The notes under the pieces are model-generated. The model saw nothing but the letters and a program-made list of their open reading frames with translations, had not been told where the DNA came from and did not search any database. Positions 7,467 through 15,512 of a stretch of DNA of 64,000 nt are shown piece by piece. The position numbers and the translations under genes are program-made. Positions within the stretch are counted from its first letter, which is position 1, and the number at the start of each line of letters is the position of its first letter. Origin of the DNA: a virus; the IMG/VR virus record IMGVR_UViG_3300011113_000287, positions 1 through 64,000 of that record; one strand, written 5' to 3'.

Positions 7467-8921
7467 TTAACCGATAATAGTTACACGATACTGATTGCTG
7501 GACGGAGCCGTCGCAAAACCAACCGTGACCGTATTGACAGTCGTCAACTCAACGTCTGCCAAAACTACTCCGTAAGGAGTTCCCTTTTCAGCAATCTGCA
7601 CCATGACATCACGGGTGTTTAGGTTGTGCGTAAGTGTGAAGGAGGTTGCCGATGCATCACCTACGTCAAACGCCAGTTTCTGCGGAAGGGTAGCACTTGC
7701 ATTTGCCGCACTTGCGCCAAGGTTAACACGAGCAGCCGAAGCAGTGGTTGCACCAGTGCCGCCGTACGCAACAGCAACAGCAGTGCCATTCCAAGTTCCC
7801 GTAGTGACCGTACCAAGAGTGGTGATGGTGTTTTGACCAGCGTAGTTGCTTGCAATGGCAACTGCGGCAGACGAGCCTTCACCAGGCGTGTGTGTAACAG
7901 TAATTCCCGTGCCAGCGGTGACATCGGCAACATAGTTTCCAGTCGTGTCAGTGCCAAGAGCAACGGAGTTTGCAGCAATTGAAACAACTCCAGTATCAGA
8001 AACGGTAACGTCTCCAGAAAGTGTCGTGTAAGTCGGTACACCACTTGAGTTAGCAAGGACAACTTGTGCGGAACTTCCCGAAGCAAGTTTGGAAAGCGCA
8101 ATTGCAGCAGAAGCGCTGATATCACCGTTGACAATCGTGGAATCGGCAATCATTGCCGACGTGACCGTCCCAGTGTCACTGGTTCTGACTACACCAGTAA
8201 TTGCTCCAGTGCTTCCGTTGACAGACGTGACACCAGTGTTGCTGATGGTGGCAGTAGACCCTTCGCCTGGTGTGTGCGAGACACTGATACCAGTGCCAGC
8301 AGCAACATCCACCATGTAGTTGCCAGAAGTGTCCGTGCCAAGGTCAATGGCGTCGTTTACCCACGCTGTGCCATTCCATTTGAGGAAATGACCAGCAGCG
8401 TTGGATGTGATTGTGACGTCGCCAATATCGTCAAGAGCCGTAATACTTACAGCACCAACGTCATCAGCAGTGGCAATATTAGCAAAAGTGCTGCCAGTAC
8501 CAATTTGCCACTTGTCAGTGGTTTCATTCCAACGAAGTCCTGCGGCAGGGTCTCCACCACGATTAACCTCAATACCAGCATTAACACCAGCAGAAGCACC
8601 AGCAGAGTTGCTATTAAGAACAACAATATTGTCTTCAACGGTCAATGTTGCGGTGTTGACGGTAGTAGTATCACCTTGAACCGTCAAGTTTCCTGAAACA
8701 ATCAGGTCATTGAACGTAACGTTAGAAGTAGTTTCAAGGGTCTGTGCGCCAATTGCCAACGTCTTCCACGCACTGCCCGTGTAGATTTTAAGAGTATTAG
8801 AAGTTGTATTGTAGTAAATTTGACCCGCTACTGGACTGGATGGGTCGGCAGAGAGGTTTTGTACCTTTGCATTACGCAATTCATTTTTGTTTAGGTCAAT
8901 ATTATTGACAAAAAGAGGCAC
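7467..8921 (-). CDS. Long tail-fibre protein
   Basis: 484 residues with a GTG start preceded by GGAGAAATC. The N-terminus (NNIDLNKNELRNAKVQNL, then PVAGQIYYNTTSNTLKIYTG) and the following VSGNLTVQGDTTTVNTATLTVEDN are hallmarks of cyanophage-type fibres. The shaft contains two near-identical blocks of the form DTTGNYVADVTAGTGI then VTHTPGEGS (near residues 197-225 and 315-345). The end (ATSFTLTHNLNTRDVMVQI...) is a beta-rich tip domain also found in the next gene. Likely the receptor-binding fibre. Confidence 0.85.
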   Translation of the reverse strand: MPLFVNNIDLNKNELRNAKVQNLSADPSSPVAGQIYYNTTSNTLKIYTGSAWKTLAIGAQTLETTSNVTFNDLIVSGNLTVQGDTTTVNTATLTVEDNIVVLNSNSAGASAGVNAGIEVNRGGDPAAGLRWNETTDKWQIGTGSTFANIATADDVGAVSITALDDIGDVTITSNAAGHFLKWNGTAWVNDAIDLGTDTSGNYMVDVAAGTGISVSHTPGEGSTATISNTGVTSVNGSTGAITGVVRTSDTGTVTSAMIADSTIVNGDISASAAIALSKLASGSSAQVVLANSSGVPTYTTLSGDVTVSDTGVVSIAANSVALGTDTTGNYVADVTAGTGITVTHTPGEGSSAAVAIASNYAGQNTITTLGTVTTGTWNGTAVAVAYGGTGATTASAARVNLGASAANASATLPQKLAFDVGDASATSFTLTHNLNTRDVMVQIAEKGTPYGVVLADVELTTVNTVTVGFATAPSSNQYRVTIIG

Positions 8922-8933
8922 GATTTCTCCAGT

Positions 8934-9263
8934 CTATGAAATGTAGGCTTTTCCGCCAAAGGCTGAACTAAAGTTTATCACAAGTTGGTTCTCGGAAATA
9001 AACGTCACATCTCCGTAAACCTTACTACCAGCACTATCTACAATGGAAACGCCACCTGGGTAGTAACCTAAATTGTGAGTAATTGTCCACGAAGCAGAAG
9101 CCGTTGCTTGGGTATGCACATGGGTGATGCTGGATGTAGGTATTGCTGAAGGACTTGAAACAACCACTGTTTCCGTGGGTTTTGCAATAATGACTGTTTT
9201 AGGGGACGCTTTAACAACTGCTGAGACCTTTGACTTTTTAGTAACTTGTACTATTCTGCTCAT
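8934..9263 (-). CDS. Tail-fibre tip protein
   Basis: 109 residues. I chose the ATG at 9261-9263, which overlaps the stop of the upstream gene (ATGA). The first half is a Lys/Thr/Ser/Pro/Val-rich linker; the second half (ASWTITHNLGYYPGGVSIVD, then SENQLVINFSSAFGGKAYIS) is the widespread fibre tip fold that also ends the 7467-8921 protein. A compact fibre tip or adaptor is likely. Confidence 0.7.
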   Translation of the reverse strand: MSRIVQVTKKSKVSAVVKASPKTVIIAKPTETVVVSSPSAIPTSSITHVHTQATASASWTITHNLGYYPGGVSIVDSAGSKVYGDVTFISENQLVINFSSAFGGKAYIS

Positions 9264-9982
9264 ACAGGCGGGGTAGAAACCGAAGCCTCTACAACAAGAG
9301 TTCCTTGTGCAATACAATCCCAGTCCCCATTTGCGTCCTGTACAAACAAGTCAAAAACGTAAGAACCCGCCGCAATGGTGTTCATATCCGAAATGTGCAT
9401 TTCAAGAGTTGCACCAGCGCTTGGAATCAGATAACCACGACGGTTTGCTGCCAATCCAGAAATCGTTGCCTCACTTGGCTTACTGGCATACCAACGCAAA
9501 TCTAATACCGTAGTACCAGAAGAATTCTTTGCTTGCATGAAAGCGCTTTGGACCGTCAAGATATCGCCGTCGTCGTCCTGCCACGTAAATATTCTGCTGT
9601 AATCGGTGCGTTGCTTGTAGCGAATTTCCATCTCATCTACTTCCTGTGACGGGGTTACGGTTGCGTATGAAACGACTTCCATTATTCCATTTGCAACGGG
9701 TTGATACACTTTCTCGTTTAAACCAACCGTAACGTTTGCCCACACGTCCCAATTGAGCATGCCTTCTGGCAAGTCAATCGTTTCATCTTGACCAAGTGTA
9801 AGTTGAATAATGCCTTCTGGGGTAATAGTGGCATCAATTTGCTTTTTTGCAGTAGCGCTAGTAGCAATAAATGCCGAAGGCGTGTCAACGTTCACTCGGT
9901 AACGGGTCAGGTTACTTTTTACACAAATGAACCGTTTCCAGGGCAAACCACGTACAATTTTAAAACTTACATGGGTTGGCAT
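9260..9982 (-). CDS. Tail or baseplate protein
   Basis: 240 residues, predicted beta-rich with no catalytic motif. The segment RYKQRTDYSRIFTWQDDDGD (first residues near 141) begins a module like those of phage baseplate or upper-baseplate proteins, where a charged sheet is followed by 'I.G...Y.F.L...DANG'. It is the first gene of the fibre operon, with a leaderless-type promoter just upstream (TAAACT 6 bases before the ATG). Assignment to the baseplate is by context and composition. Confidence 0.6.
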   Translation of the reverse strand: MPTHVSFKIVRGLPWKRFICVKSNLTRYRVNVDTPSAFIATSATAKKQIDATITPEGIIQLTLGQDETIDLPEGMLNWDVWANVTVGLNEKVYQPVANGIMEVVSYATVTPSQEVDEMEIRYKQRTDYSRIFTWQDDDGDILTVQSAFMQAKNSSGTTVLDLRWYASKPSEATISGLAANRRGYLIPSAGATLEMHISDMNTIAAGSYVFDLFVQDANGDWDCIAQGTLVVEASVSTPPV

Positions 9983-9995
9983 TATCCTAGTTTAC
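9983..9995 (-). promoter_or_regulatory. Leaderless-type promoter for the tail-fibre operon
   Basis: Minus strand GG-TAAACT (hexamer 9989-9994), then AGGATA, then ATG at 9982: six bases between box and start codon, no separate ribosome-binding site. Almost the same sequence (GGTAAACTAG) precedes the gene at 13710-14195. Confidence 0.5.
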
Positions 9996-9996
9996 C

Positions 9997-10161
9997 TTAT
10001 TCTTCCTTCTTCAACATTGCGCCCAACATGTGAAAAAACAAGGAAGCGGCGGATATCCAGAGTCCCCATTTCAAGGTTTCTCCACTAAGCGTGATAAGCA
10101 CCATTCCAGTGCCGCCAAGCGTCCAAGCCAGAGCCAGAATCTCATCCACGAATTTCTTCAT
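9997..10161 (-). CDS. Small two-helix membrane protein, possible holin
   Basis: 54 residues: MKKFVDEILALAWTLGGTGM, then VLITLSGETLKWGLWISAAS, LFFHMLGAML and KKEE. Two hydrophobic stretches (about 8-25 and 33-50) with charged ends fit a small holin or a membrane anchor. The ATG overlaps the TAA of the Thr-rich secreted protein gene (TAATG at 10159-10163), so the two are co-translated. No lysin is adjacent, so a holin role is only a possibility. Confidence 0.6.
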   Translation of the reverse strand: MKKFVDEILALAWTLGGTGMVLITLSGETLKWGLWISAASLFFHMLGAMLKKEE

Positions 10162-11681
10162 TACTTTCCTTTTTTGCTAGAGGACCCAGATTGTGAGGAA
10201 CTGCTAGTAGGAATGGGTAACGGTGCTACAAATAATACCGCAGTTGCAGCCACTACGGTTCTTCGTTGGGCTACCGAAACGGTAGAACCACTTGGAACAT
10301 AGGTATCAAAGTTTCCACTAAAAACGTCTACGTTTTCTTCAAAGGCTTCTTTTACTTCGTCTGATGCCGTTTTCAGTCCTTCAAGGATAGCAACAATTTG
10401 CTCCTCAGACAGTTCTTCCTCATCAATGGCGGCAAAGATTGCATCGGCCTGTTCCCCAGTAACTATTGATAGTACTTCTGGACTGGTGGCAAGGGCGAGT
10501 GCCTGTTCTTGCGTTGGCTCGTTTTCTAAAAGGGTTTCAACTATTTCCGTTATTTGCTCATTGTCAAGATTGTCAATAAGTTCTGCAAGTTCTTCGGTAG
10601 TTGCTGTGTCTAGTTCATCAATATCGGGTATGCTATCCAACGATGGTTTTTCTTCTTCTGTTTCCTGTGTTGGGGATGTTTCTTCTGGTGTCGTTTCTTC
10701 TTCTGGCTCTGTTTCGGGTTGAGGCGTTTCAGGCTCAGGTGTCGGCAGAGTCCCAGGGGTTGTCTCCTCTGGCTCAGCGTCTTCTGGCTCAGGAAGAGTT
10801 GTGTCAGGGGGAAGCACTTCCTCCTCAGCAGGCGCAGTAGTTGTTGTTGTTTCTTCGTCTTCTTCTTCAGGTGCCAAAACAGTGGTGCTCGTTGTTGAAG
10901 GCTCTGGAACGGTGGTCTCAGGAACAGAAGAAGTAGTAGTTACGGGCACAACGTAAACGGTTGTTGTAGTCGTTGTTTGAGTAGGTACAAACACCGTAGT
11001 GGTGGTTGTTGTCGTGCTAGTTGTGGTTGTTGAACTGCTTGACGTCGTAGTAGATGGATTTTCTACCTGAGTTGTAGTCGTTGCGATTGTGGTCGTGACA
11101 TCCACAGTCGTACTGGTGGCAGGGACAGTCGTTGTTTGAGCAATGGTAGTAGGCGTCGTCGTTGGGACTGTGGTAGTTTCCTGCCATATCGTCGTTGTCG
11201 TACTTTCTACCGTTGTCGTTGTTGGGATAGTTGTAGTGCTAGGCGGGCTTGTCGTCGTACTCGGCGGTTCTGTCGTCGTAGTCGGAGTAGTTGTAGTAGG
11301 TGCATTGGTTGGCTCCAAGTTGGCGTCAATTATGTACGAAGAACCATACCACGCATCTGGGTTTCCACAACATACCCCAGCACGAAGTTTGTAAGTCCCT
11401 GGTTGTAAGTTTTGTGAGATAAACGAATCTAAACCAAAATAGTCGTCATTTGCAGCAATTAAAGTATTTGTTGGGCTGTACAACCACAACATTGAATCAA
11501 TCCTAAACTCTTGTGCGTAAGTGCGGATAGTCAACGTTTGTTCAGTTGTAATTTCAAAATAAAAATCACGATTGTTTTGAGTTGCTGTGTATGTGGCAGC
11601 CGTCACAGTGCCTGGAGCAAACCAACTGAATACGGCAACAATCCAAAATATCCATGCGCCTTTATGACGAGCACGACGCAT
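10161..11681 (-). CDS. Secreted Thr-rich, surface-anchored protein with PPC-like domain
   Basis: 506 residues from the ATG at 11679-11681. Parts in order: basic start MRRARHKG and a signal peptide or membrane segment (about 8-29, ending near TVTAA); a beta domain of about 90 residues (DSMLWLYSPTNTLIAANDDY ... LQPGTYKLRAGVCCG) resembling bacterial pre-peptidase C-terminal domains; about 150 residues of Thr/Pro/Val/Ser repeats; an acidic Glu/Pro/Thr region; a Glu/Leu-rich helical region; a hydrophobic segment (TVVAATAVLFVAPLPIP) and a Ser/Lys tail. This plan matches cell-wall proteins of Acidimicrobiia. It could be a virion decoration or a host-surface protein made during infection. Confidence 0.75.
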   Translation of the reverse strand: MRRARHKGAWIFWIVAVFSWFAPGTVTAATYTATQNNRDFYFEITTEQTLTIRTYAQEFRIDSMLWLYSPTNTLIAANDDYFGLDSFISQNLQPGTYKLRAGVCCGNPDAWYGSSYIIDANLEPTNAPTTTTPTTTTEPPSTTTSPPSTTTIPTTTTVESTTTTIWQETTTVPTTTPTTIAQTTTVPATSTTVDVTTTIATTTTQVENPSTTTSSSSTTTTSTTTTTTTVFVPTQTTTTTTVYVVPVTTTSSVPETTVPEPSTTSTTVLAPEEEDEETTTTTAPAEEEVLPPDTTLPEPEDAEPEETTPGTLPTPEPETPQPETEPEEETTPEETSPTQETEEEKPSLDSIPDIDELDTATTEELAELIDNLDNEQITEIVETLLENEPTQEQALALATSPEVLSIVTGEQADAIFAAIDEEELSEEQIVAILEGLKTASDEVKEAFEENVDVFSGNFDTYVPSGSTVSVAQRRTVVAATAVLFVAPLPIPTSSSSQSGSSSKKGK

Positions 11682-11762
11682 ACGGCTACAGACCAACAAC
11701 GGGTGACCCGCAGGCCACCCGCTTGGCGAGAAAACTCAGGATACAGTATAACATAACTCTAG
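11682..11762 (-). promoter_or_regulatory. Promoter and structured leader of the Thr-rich protein gene
   Basis: On the minus strand TATACT (within GTTATACTGTATCC) follows the stop of the upstream gene, and the leader then contains a hairpin with arms at 11698-11705 and 11716-11723 (CGGGTG paired with CACCCG plus one wobble and one A-T pair). No U-tract follows, so the hairpin is more likely a leader structure than a terminator. No clear ribosome-binding site is seen before the ATG. Confidence 0.4.
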
Positions 11763-12254
11763 TTACCCGTAGTGTTCGTTGTATTCGTCCCCGTGTTCAG
11801 TAACCCAGTTGTGCAAATCTTGATGAACGGTTTCTGGCGAAGGCCACTCTTCTGAAGTCATTGGGCTAAAAATACCGTGTTTACTATGGTCAACATAAGA
11901 AACCATGTCTACGGGACCAGCAGTAGGGTGATAAATGTCCATGCTTGCCCCACGGTGAATTCCGTAATAGCCTGACGGGTGAGAAACCCGATAATGGTAA
12001 CCCTCTGTCAAATCTTCGTTAATGTCCAATTTTCCAGGACCTTCTGAATATTTACGAGCAAAAGCCTCCTCAGTTCTGTTCTTCTCAGTTAAAAACATGT
12101 GTTCAGAATCGTGAAACCCCTCGGCTTGGGCAAGGCTGTTTAAAAGTTGTTCAGCCATCGCTTCCCCACGCTCACGTGCAGCGGCCCGCCGTATTCTTTC
12201 GTTTGCGATACGTTCGTTATTGTGACCAGAATCAAAATGTTCATTCCTGCTCAT
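11763..12254 (-). CDS. Hypothetical protein
   Basis: 163 residues. A charged helical N-terminus (NERIANERIRRAAARERGEA) is followed by a His/Tyr-rich region with YHYRVSHPSGYYGIHRG and ends in an acidic helix. I do not recognise it. The start overlaps the upstream gene by 14 bases. It belongs to a four-gene minus-strand operon (11763-12913) of small proteins. Confidence 0.6.
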   Translation of the reverse strand: MSRNEHFDSGHNNERIANERIRRAAARERGEAMAEQLLNSLAQAEGFHDSEHMFLTEKNRTEEAFARKYSEGPGKLDINEDLTEGYHYRVSHPSGYYGIHRGASMDIYHPTAGPVDMVSYVDHSKHGIFSPMTSEEWPSPETVHQDLHNWVTEHGDEYNEHYG

Positions 12255-12594
12255 TGTTGTTACCTTGTTGTCTTTGCATACGTCGTTGAAATTGTTTTAA
12301 ACTTTCGTTTTTTCGGGGAAAGTCCATTCCAACGCTTCTGTGTGCTTTACGCATCTCTCCTTCAAAATTGTTGGCGCCACGACCACCACCGCTAGTACCA
12401 GCCGCATTTACAATCCCGTCATCTTTAATATATATCTGAACGTGTCCTTTAGATGTCTGTCTAGCAATCATTGGGTGACCGCCAGAAATGGCTCTCTGTA
12501 AAATCTCACGAAAATCCTTATCTTGGAAAACACCATGCGCTGATTTTTCAGTAAGTTTATGCTGGTCCCAGTTAATATTATCCATTCCACCCAT
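12241..12594 (-). CDS. Hypothetical protein with a weak HicA-like segment
   Basis: 117 residues starting at the ATG that overlaps the upstream stop (TAATG at 12592-12596). The central part, ISGGHPMIARQTSKGHVQIY followed by IKDDGIVNAAG, has the G-H-x-x-x-R-Q-x-x-K-G-H pattern seen in HicA-like RNA-binding toxins, but the normal HicA histidine motif and size do not match well. A basic Gln-rich tail follows. An RNA-binding role is a guess; no HicB-like partner is adjacent. Confidence 0.5.
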   Translation of the reverse strand: MGGMDNINWDQHKLTEKSAHGVFQDKDFREILQRAISGGHPMIARQTSKGHVQIYIKDDGIVNAAGTSGGGRGANNFEGEMRKAHRSVGMDFPRKNESLKQFQRRMQRQQGNNNEQE

Positions 12595-12755
12595 TAGTAA
12601 ACTCCTTCGCAACAAGCATCACGGTTTCCACAGTCTGGGCAACGATAATGAGCATGTTCTTGGCGCATTTGCGCCCCGCAATGAATGCATTGCGTAGACA
12701 TATCGGCAATATCAATTTTGCAACATATATCTGTGCGTTCAACTTCAATAGACAT
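12594..12755 (-). CDS. Zinc-ribbon protein
   Basis: 53 residues starting MSIEVERTDICCKIDIADMS. Two Cys pairs (CIHC and CPDC) spaced by about 15 residues with nearby His make a zinc ribbon. The ATG overlaps the stop of the upstream gene (TGATG at 12753-12757) and its own stop overlaps the next ATG. Small zinc ribbons of this kind are frequent in this genome; role unknown. Confidence 0.6.
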   Translation of the reverse strand: MSIEVERTDICCKIDIADMSTQCIHCGAQMRQEHAHYRCPDCGNRDACCEGVY

Positions 12756-12913
12756 CACGGACCAACTCTCATTGTTACTTCCCATGCCCCGTTGCCAACT
12801 TTGTCTACTTTTACAAGGTACATTGATTTAAACCCCTGGGCAGCGGCCTGCTGCTTGGCTATGGCAATGGCGTCAGCCATTGACTGAGTAAACACGGGAA
12901 ACTTAACAACCAT
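12755..12913 (-). CDS. Small hypothetical protein
   Basis: 52 residues starting MVVKFPVFTQSMADAIAIAK. I chose the ATG at 12911-12913 because a longer frame would run through the divergent promoter region and into the plus-strand dioxygenase gene. It predicts one helix followed by a beta hairpin (MYLVKVDKVGNGAWEVTMRV). No known family. First gene of the 11763-12913 operon, preceded by a TAGAAT box 8 bases before the start. Confidence 0.55.
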   Translation of the reverse strand: MVVKFPVFTQSMADAIAIAKQQAAAQGFKSMYLVKVDKVGNGAWEVTMRVGP

Positions 12914-12931
12914 TATACTTAATTCTACACC
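12914..12931. promoter_or_regulatory. Divergent promoters between small ORF and dioxygenase gene
   Basis: Only 18 bases separate two divergent start codons. Minus strand: G-TAGAAT (12922-12927), 8 bases from ATG 12913. Plus strand: TATACT (12914-12919), 12 bases from ATG 12932. Neither gene has a ribosome-binding site here, so both messages may be leaderless. Confidence 0.4.
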
Positions 12932-13708
12932 ATGAACACCACATTGAACGACCTCACAATTGCCGCACCAGCACCAAGCAAGGCCGATTGGAATGATGAT
13001 GGCTTTGTCATCAAGAAAAAGTTTATTCCCGAAGATTTGATGGAAGCCTATGAAGAATGTTGGCTTCGTAACAACATAACTAGACCACGTGGATGGGATT
13101 ATTGCACCCCATACAGAGACCATAAAGAAGTGCTTGACATCCTTTCATACAAGGGATTACACGACACGATGGAAGAGTTGATTGGAGAACCTGCTGGTGT
13201 CCATCTCAACCTTACTGGGTGGGTGACGACTACACGTGACTGGCATCAGGATACATACTTAAATCCTCCGCACGTAGGCGATTACTACGTGGCGGTGTGG
13301 ATTGCGTTGGAGACTATTCACCCAGACTCTGGCCCATTTCAAATGATTCCTGGTTCGCATCGTTGGCCCGTTGTCACGCAGGATAAGATTCTTGCCGCAC
13401 TTGAACCACACGAGCGAAACCATCTCTGGCCTACGCACAGCGAGCGAATCTTGACACCGTTATTTACAGAAGAGATTGCAAAAAGGAATGCTAAAATTTG
13501 TACGCACCTACCAGAACGTGGAGACGTTCTATTTTGGCATGGACGACTGCTTCACCGTGGCTCTCTCGCCAATGTTCCCGACAAACGACGCAAATCGTTA
13601 ATTGCCCACTATTCAGGAATAAATCACCGACAGGATATGCCGCCTGCAAGAAAATACAAAAACGGTTGGTACTTTCCTGTTGATGACGGCAACAAAAGCC
13701 TGATGTAA
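12932..13708 (+). CDS. Phytanoyl-CoA dioxygenase (PhyH)-like oxygenase
   Basis: 258 residues. An Fe(II)/2-oxoglutarate-dependent oxygenase family enzyme. The iron triad is visible: His105-x-Asp107 in WHQDTY and His208 in HGRLLHRGS, with Arg about 219-220 to hold 2-oxoglutarate; GPFQMIPGSHRW (134-145) is the usual second-strand motif. Length is typical. Aquatic phages often carry such enzymes, but the substrate is unknown; hydroxylation of a nucleotide, glycan or small molecule is possible. It is alone on the plus strand, convergent with the gene at 13710, which suggests a cargo gene. Confidence 0.85.
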   Translation: MNTTLNDLTIAAPAPSKADWNDDGFVIKKKFIPEDLMEAYEECWLRNNITRPRGWDYCTPYRDHKEVLDILSYKGLHDTMEELIGEPAGVHLNLTGWVTTTRDWHQDTYLNPPHVGDYYVAVWIALETIHPDSGPFQMIPGSHRWPVVTQDKILAALEPHERNHLWPTHSERILTPLFTEEIAKRNAKICTHLPERGDVLFWHGRLLHRGSLANVPDKRRKSLIAHYSGINHRQDMPPARKYKNGWYFPVDDGNKSLM

Positions 13709-13709
13709 A

Positions 13710-14195
13710 TTACTTCTTTTTGTTAGGGTCTTTCCACTCAGTGTCGGAAGGAAGGTTCCTGTTTTTGGAAACCGTTTGCGACAAATTGACAAGTCCCTTG
13801 ACGTAATCTTCACTGGAGCGACCACCGCCAGTTGCTTCTTGGCGCTTGCCCTCACGCTTGTAGCGTTTGTCTGCCGCTTCTGCGCCACCAGTCAACTGTT
13901 CAATCAATGCCGACATCTGTGTGGCATCGGGGTTTAACTCCACTGGAAGATTGGCTGGCAATCCTAACAACGACAAGCCTTCGTTGCGAAGCGCCACATC
14001 CTCCATGCGTTCGCTGAACTTACCTTTGTCCCAATCAAACGACGCCATCAACGCAAACAACCCACGGTGGTAATTGACAGGGTTTTGGGTTTGACGCCCA
14101 ACCTCACGTGTGATGCCAGATGTTCCCTGCATCGCACCAGTAGACGCCGCATTTTGAGCGTCAAAATTAGATTCGTCACCTTGCTTGTCAGCCAT
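13710..14195 (-). CDS. Hypothetical protein, possibly virion-associated
   Basis: 161 residues, polar and mostly helical by composition, with Gln/Asn-rich N-terminus, RGLFALMASFDWDKGKFSER in the middle and a Lys/Asp tail. No known domain. It has a strong leaderless-type promoter (GGTAAACT) shared almost exactly with the tail-fibre operon, which suggests expression at the same time as virion genes. Confidence 0.6.
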   Translation of the reverse strand: MADKQGDESNFDAQNAASTGAMQGTSGITREVGRQTQNPVNYHRGLFALMASFDWDKGKFSERMEDVALRNEGLSLLGLPANLPVELNPDATQMSALIEQLTGGAEAADKRYKREGKRQEATGGGRSSEDYVKGLVNLSQTVSKNRNLPSDTEWKDPNKKK

Positions 14196-14208
14196 AGTTC
14201 TAGTTTAC
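14196..14208 (-). promoter_or_regulatory. Leaderless-type promoter for the 13710-14195 gene
   Basis: Minus strand GAGG-TAAACT-AGAACT-ATG: hexamer 14202-14207, six bases before ATG 14195. Same core as the fibre operon promoter at 9983-9995. Confidence 0.5.
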
Positions 14209-14209
14209 C

Positions 14210-14824
14210 TCATGCCGTAGTGTCTGTAATAATTGTATCAAATTGTGGCTTTTGGTCAAAATCTTCTGGATACCAGTATTGAGTATTGACTTTGTACCGT
14301 GGGCGGTCTCCCCACTTAGGCATACCCACGGTAAACGAGGGGTCATGTACCAACATGCGATTTCCAGGAAGCGTTGCTAGATGCCCACACTCAAGCCAAA
14401 TAAAATTAAAGTGTTTGTGTTGGTCGGGTGTGCGTGAATAAGTATCATCGTAAGGTGCAGCAGTAAACCAGTAATGTCCTTTTTCCCAAGAACCCTTTAG
14501 GTACGCCCTGACTGATAGTTCGGACAAAGCGCCAAACTCCTCAACTCCAAAGTCCTGACCGTAGCATGACCAAACTTGAAGTTCCCCAAGTTGATGGTTG
14601 TGAGAACTTTTACCGTCCTTGAGAAACGCATGTACGGGCAAATGTTGAACAAGTGCCCCATTGGACAACAACGCCGAAATACCCCACGCTCTGTTTGGCA
14701 GGGCAGAAAGACCGTAAAGCAGGGCTGGCGTTACTTCACCATGTCCTTCTTGCATGTCGTACAGAAATTCGTTTTTAACATACGCATACATTGGACGAGG
14801 GATACTCGCAATGTGATTAGGCAT
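14210..14824 (-). CDS. Hypothetical protein
   Basis: 204 residues, rich in aromatic residues, Gly, His and Pro (LKGSWEKGHYWFTAAPYDDTYSR), compact and probably mixed alpha/beta. No known domain recognised. It is the last gene of a minus-strand operon (14210-16032) of accessory proteins; the start overlaps the upstream stop. Confidence 0.6.
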   Translation of the reverse strand: MPNHIASIPRPMYAYVKNEFLYDMQEGHGEVTPALLYGLSALPNRAWGISALLSNGALVQHLPVHAFLKDGKSSHNHQLGELQVWSCYGQDFGVEEFGALSELSVRAYLKGSWEKGHYWFTAAPYDDTYSRTPDQHKHFNFIWLECGHLATLPGNRMLVHDPSFTVGMPKWGDRPRYKVNTQYWYPEDFDQKPQFDTIITDTTA

Positions 14825-15321
14825 TATTTTGGTCGGTAAATATCCCTAGGGTCTTCTGCATCTGGGTCAATGGTAAACTCACCCTCAGCAAAAAGGTCTA
14901 ACTGTTGCCCTGCTTCGTGCATTCTTTTTGCACCACGTCGTAGACGGTCCATTGCTGCCTGTTTGAATTGGTCGTGGGCTAACTGTTCTTCAACCCGTCG
15001 TTTTTCTTGCTCTTTGGGTGTTCGGTGAGACATGGGAAGTAATCCCATAGAACGTGCTGCGTACGGAGAATACACGTTGATTGTTGTTTCGTCTGCTGAT
15101 GAATCATCTACAACAACGTGTGTGCCGTGCCGCCTTCCTGCTTCAGTTGCAAAATGATGGAGGCGGTTTTCTAGTTCGTCTTCCCAACCCTGTGGATTTT
15201 GCTTTACCAAATCTTGCTGTACATCATTAAAATGAGAAATATACGTTCCAAGAGCGTCTGTTCCATGAAACTCATCGTTAGGGTCTTGCTCAGTGTGTAC
15301 CTTAAGTTTTATGTCTTTCAT
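14824..15321 (-). CDS. Hypothetical protein with charged C-terminal helix
   Basis: 165 residues. The first 100 residues look alpha/beta (HGTHVVVDDSSADETTINVY), the last 65 form a charged helix (KEQEKRRVEEQLAHDQFKQA) and an acidic end. No family recognised. Overlaps the gene on each side by one to three bases. Confidence 0.6.
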   Translation of the reverse strand: MKDIKLKVHTEQDPNDEFHGTDALGTYISHFNDVQQDLVKQNPQGWEDELENRLHHFATEAGRRHGTHVVVDDSSADETTINVYSPYAARSMGLLPMSHRTPKEQEKRRVEEQLAHDQFKQAAMDRLRRGAKRMHEAGQQLDLFAEGEFTIDPDAEDPRDIYRPK

Positions 15322-15512
15322 CAGTCTGGTCCTGTCAGTCCTTTAGGATAATGTTGAGCCTGGTATTTAATAACTCTTTCACCTTTTGAATTGACCCCGT
15401 ACACGGTGGTGATAAACGCTTTGCGGTCTTCTGACCAATGCGTAATTTTGTCTGTAATGTACGGATTGTACGGGTCTCCTTGATGTCGGTTAATGTGTTC
15501 TGCGGCTGGCAT
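15321..15512 (-). CDS. Small protein with the shared N-terminal motif
   Basis: 63 residues starting MPAAEHINRHQGDPYNPYIT. I chose the ATG at 15510-15512 because it overlaps the upstream stop (TGATG). The N-terminus belongs to a group of at least seven proteins in 15.3-21.1 kb that begin with a motif like M-A-A-x-D/E-H-I/L-x-x-x-Q. The rest predicts a small beta sheet. Function unknown. Confidence 0.6.
   Translation of the reverse strand: MPAAEHINRHQGDPYNPYITDKITHWSEDRKAFITTVYGVNSKGERVIKYQAQHYPKGLTGPD

Noticed and set aside
10426-11408. Plus-strand frames rich in Ser or Val opposite the Thr-rich protein
   Set aside because: Antisense readings of ACN repeats; low-complexity, no ribosome-binding site.
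12241-12594. HicA-type toxin
   Set aside because: Only a short local resemblance and no HicB partner; mentioned in the entry, not called.
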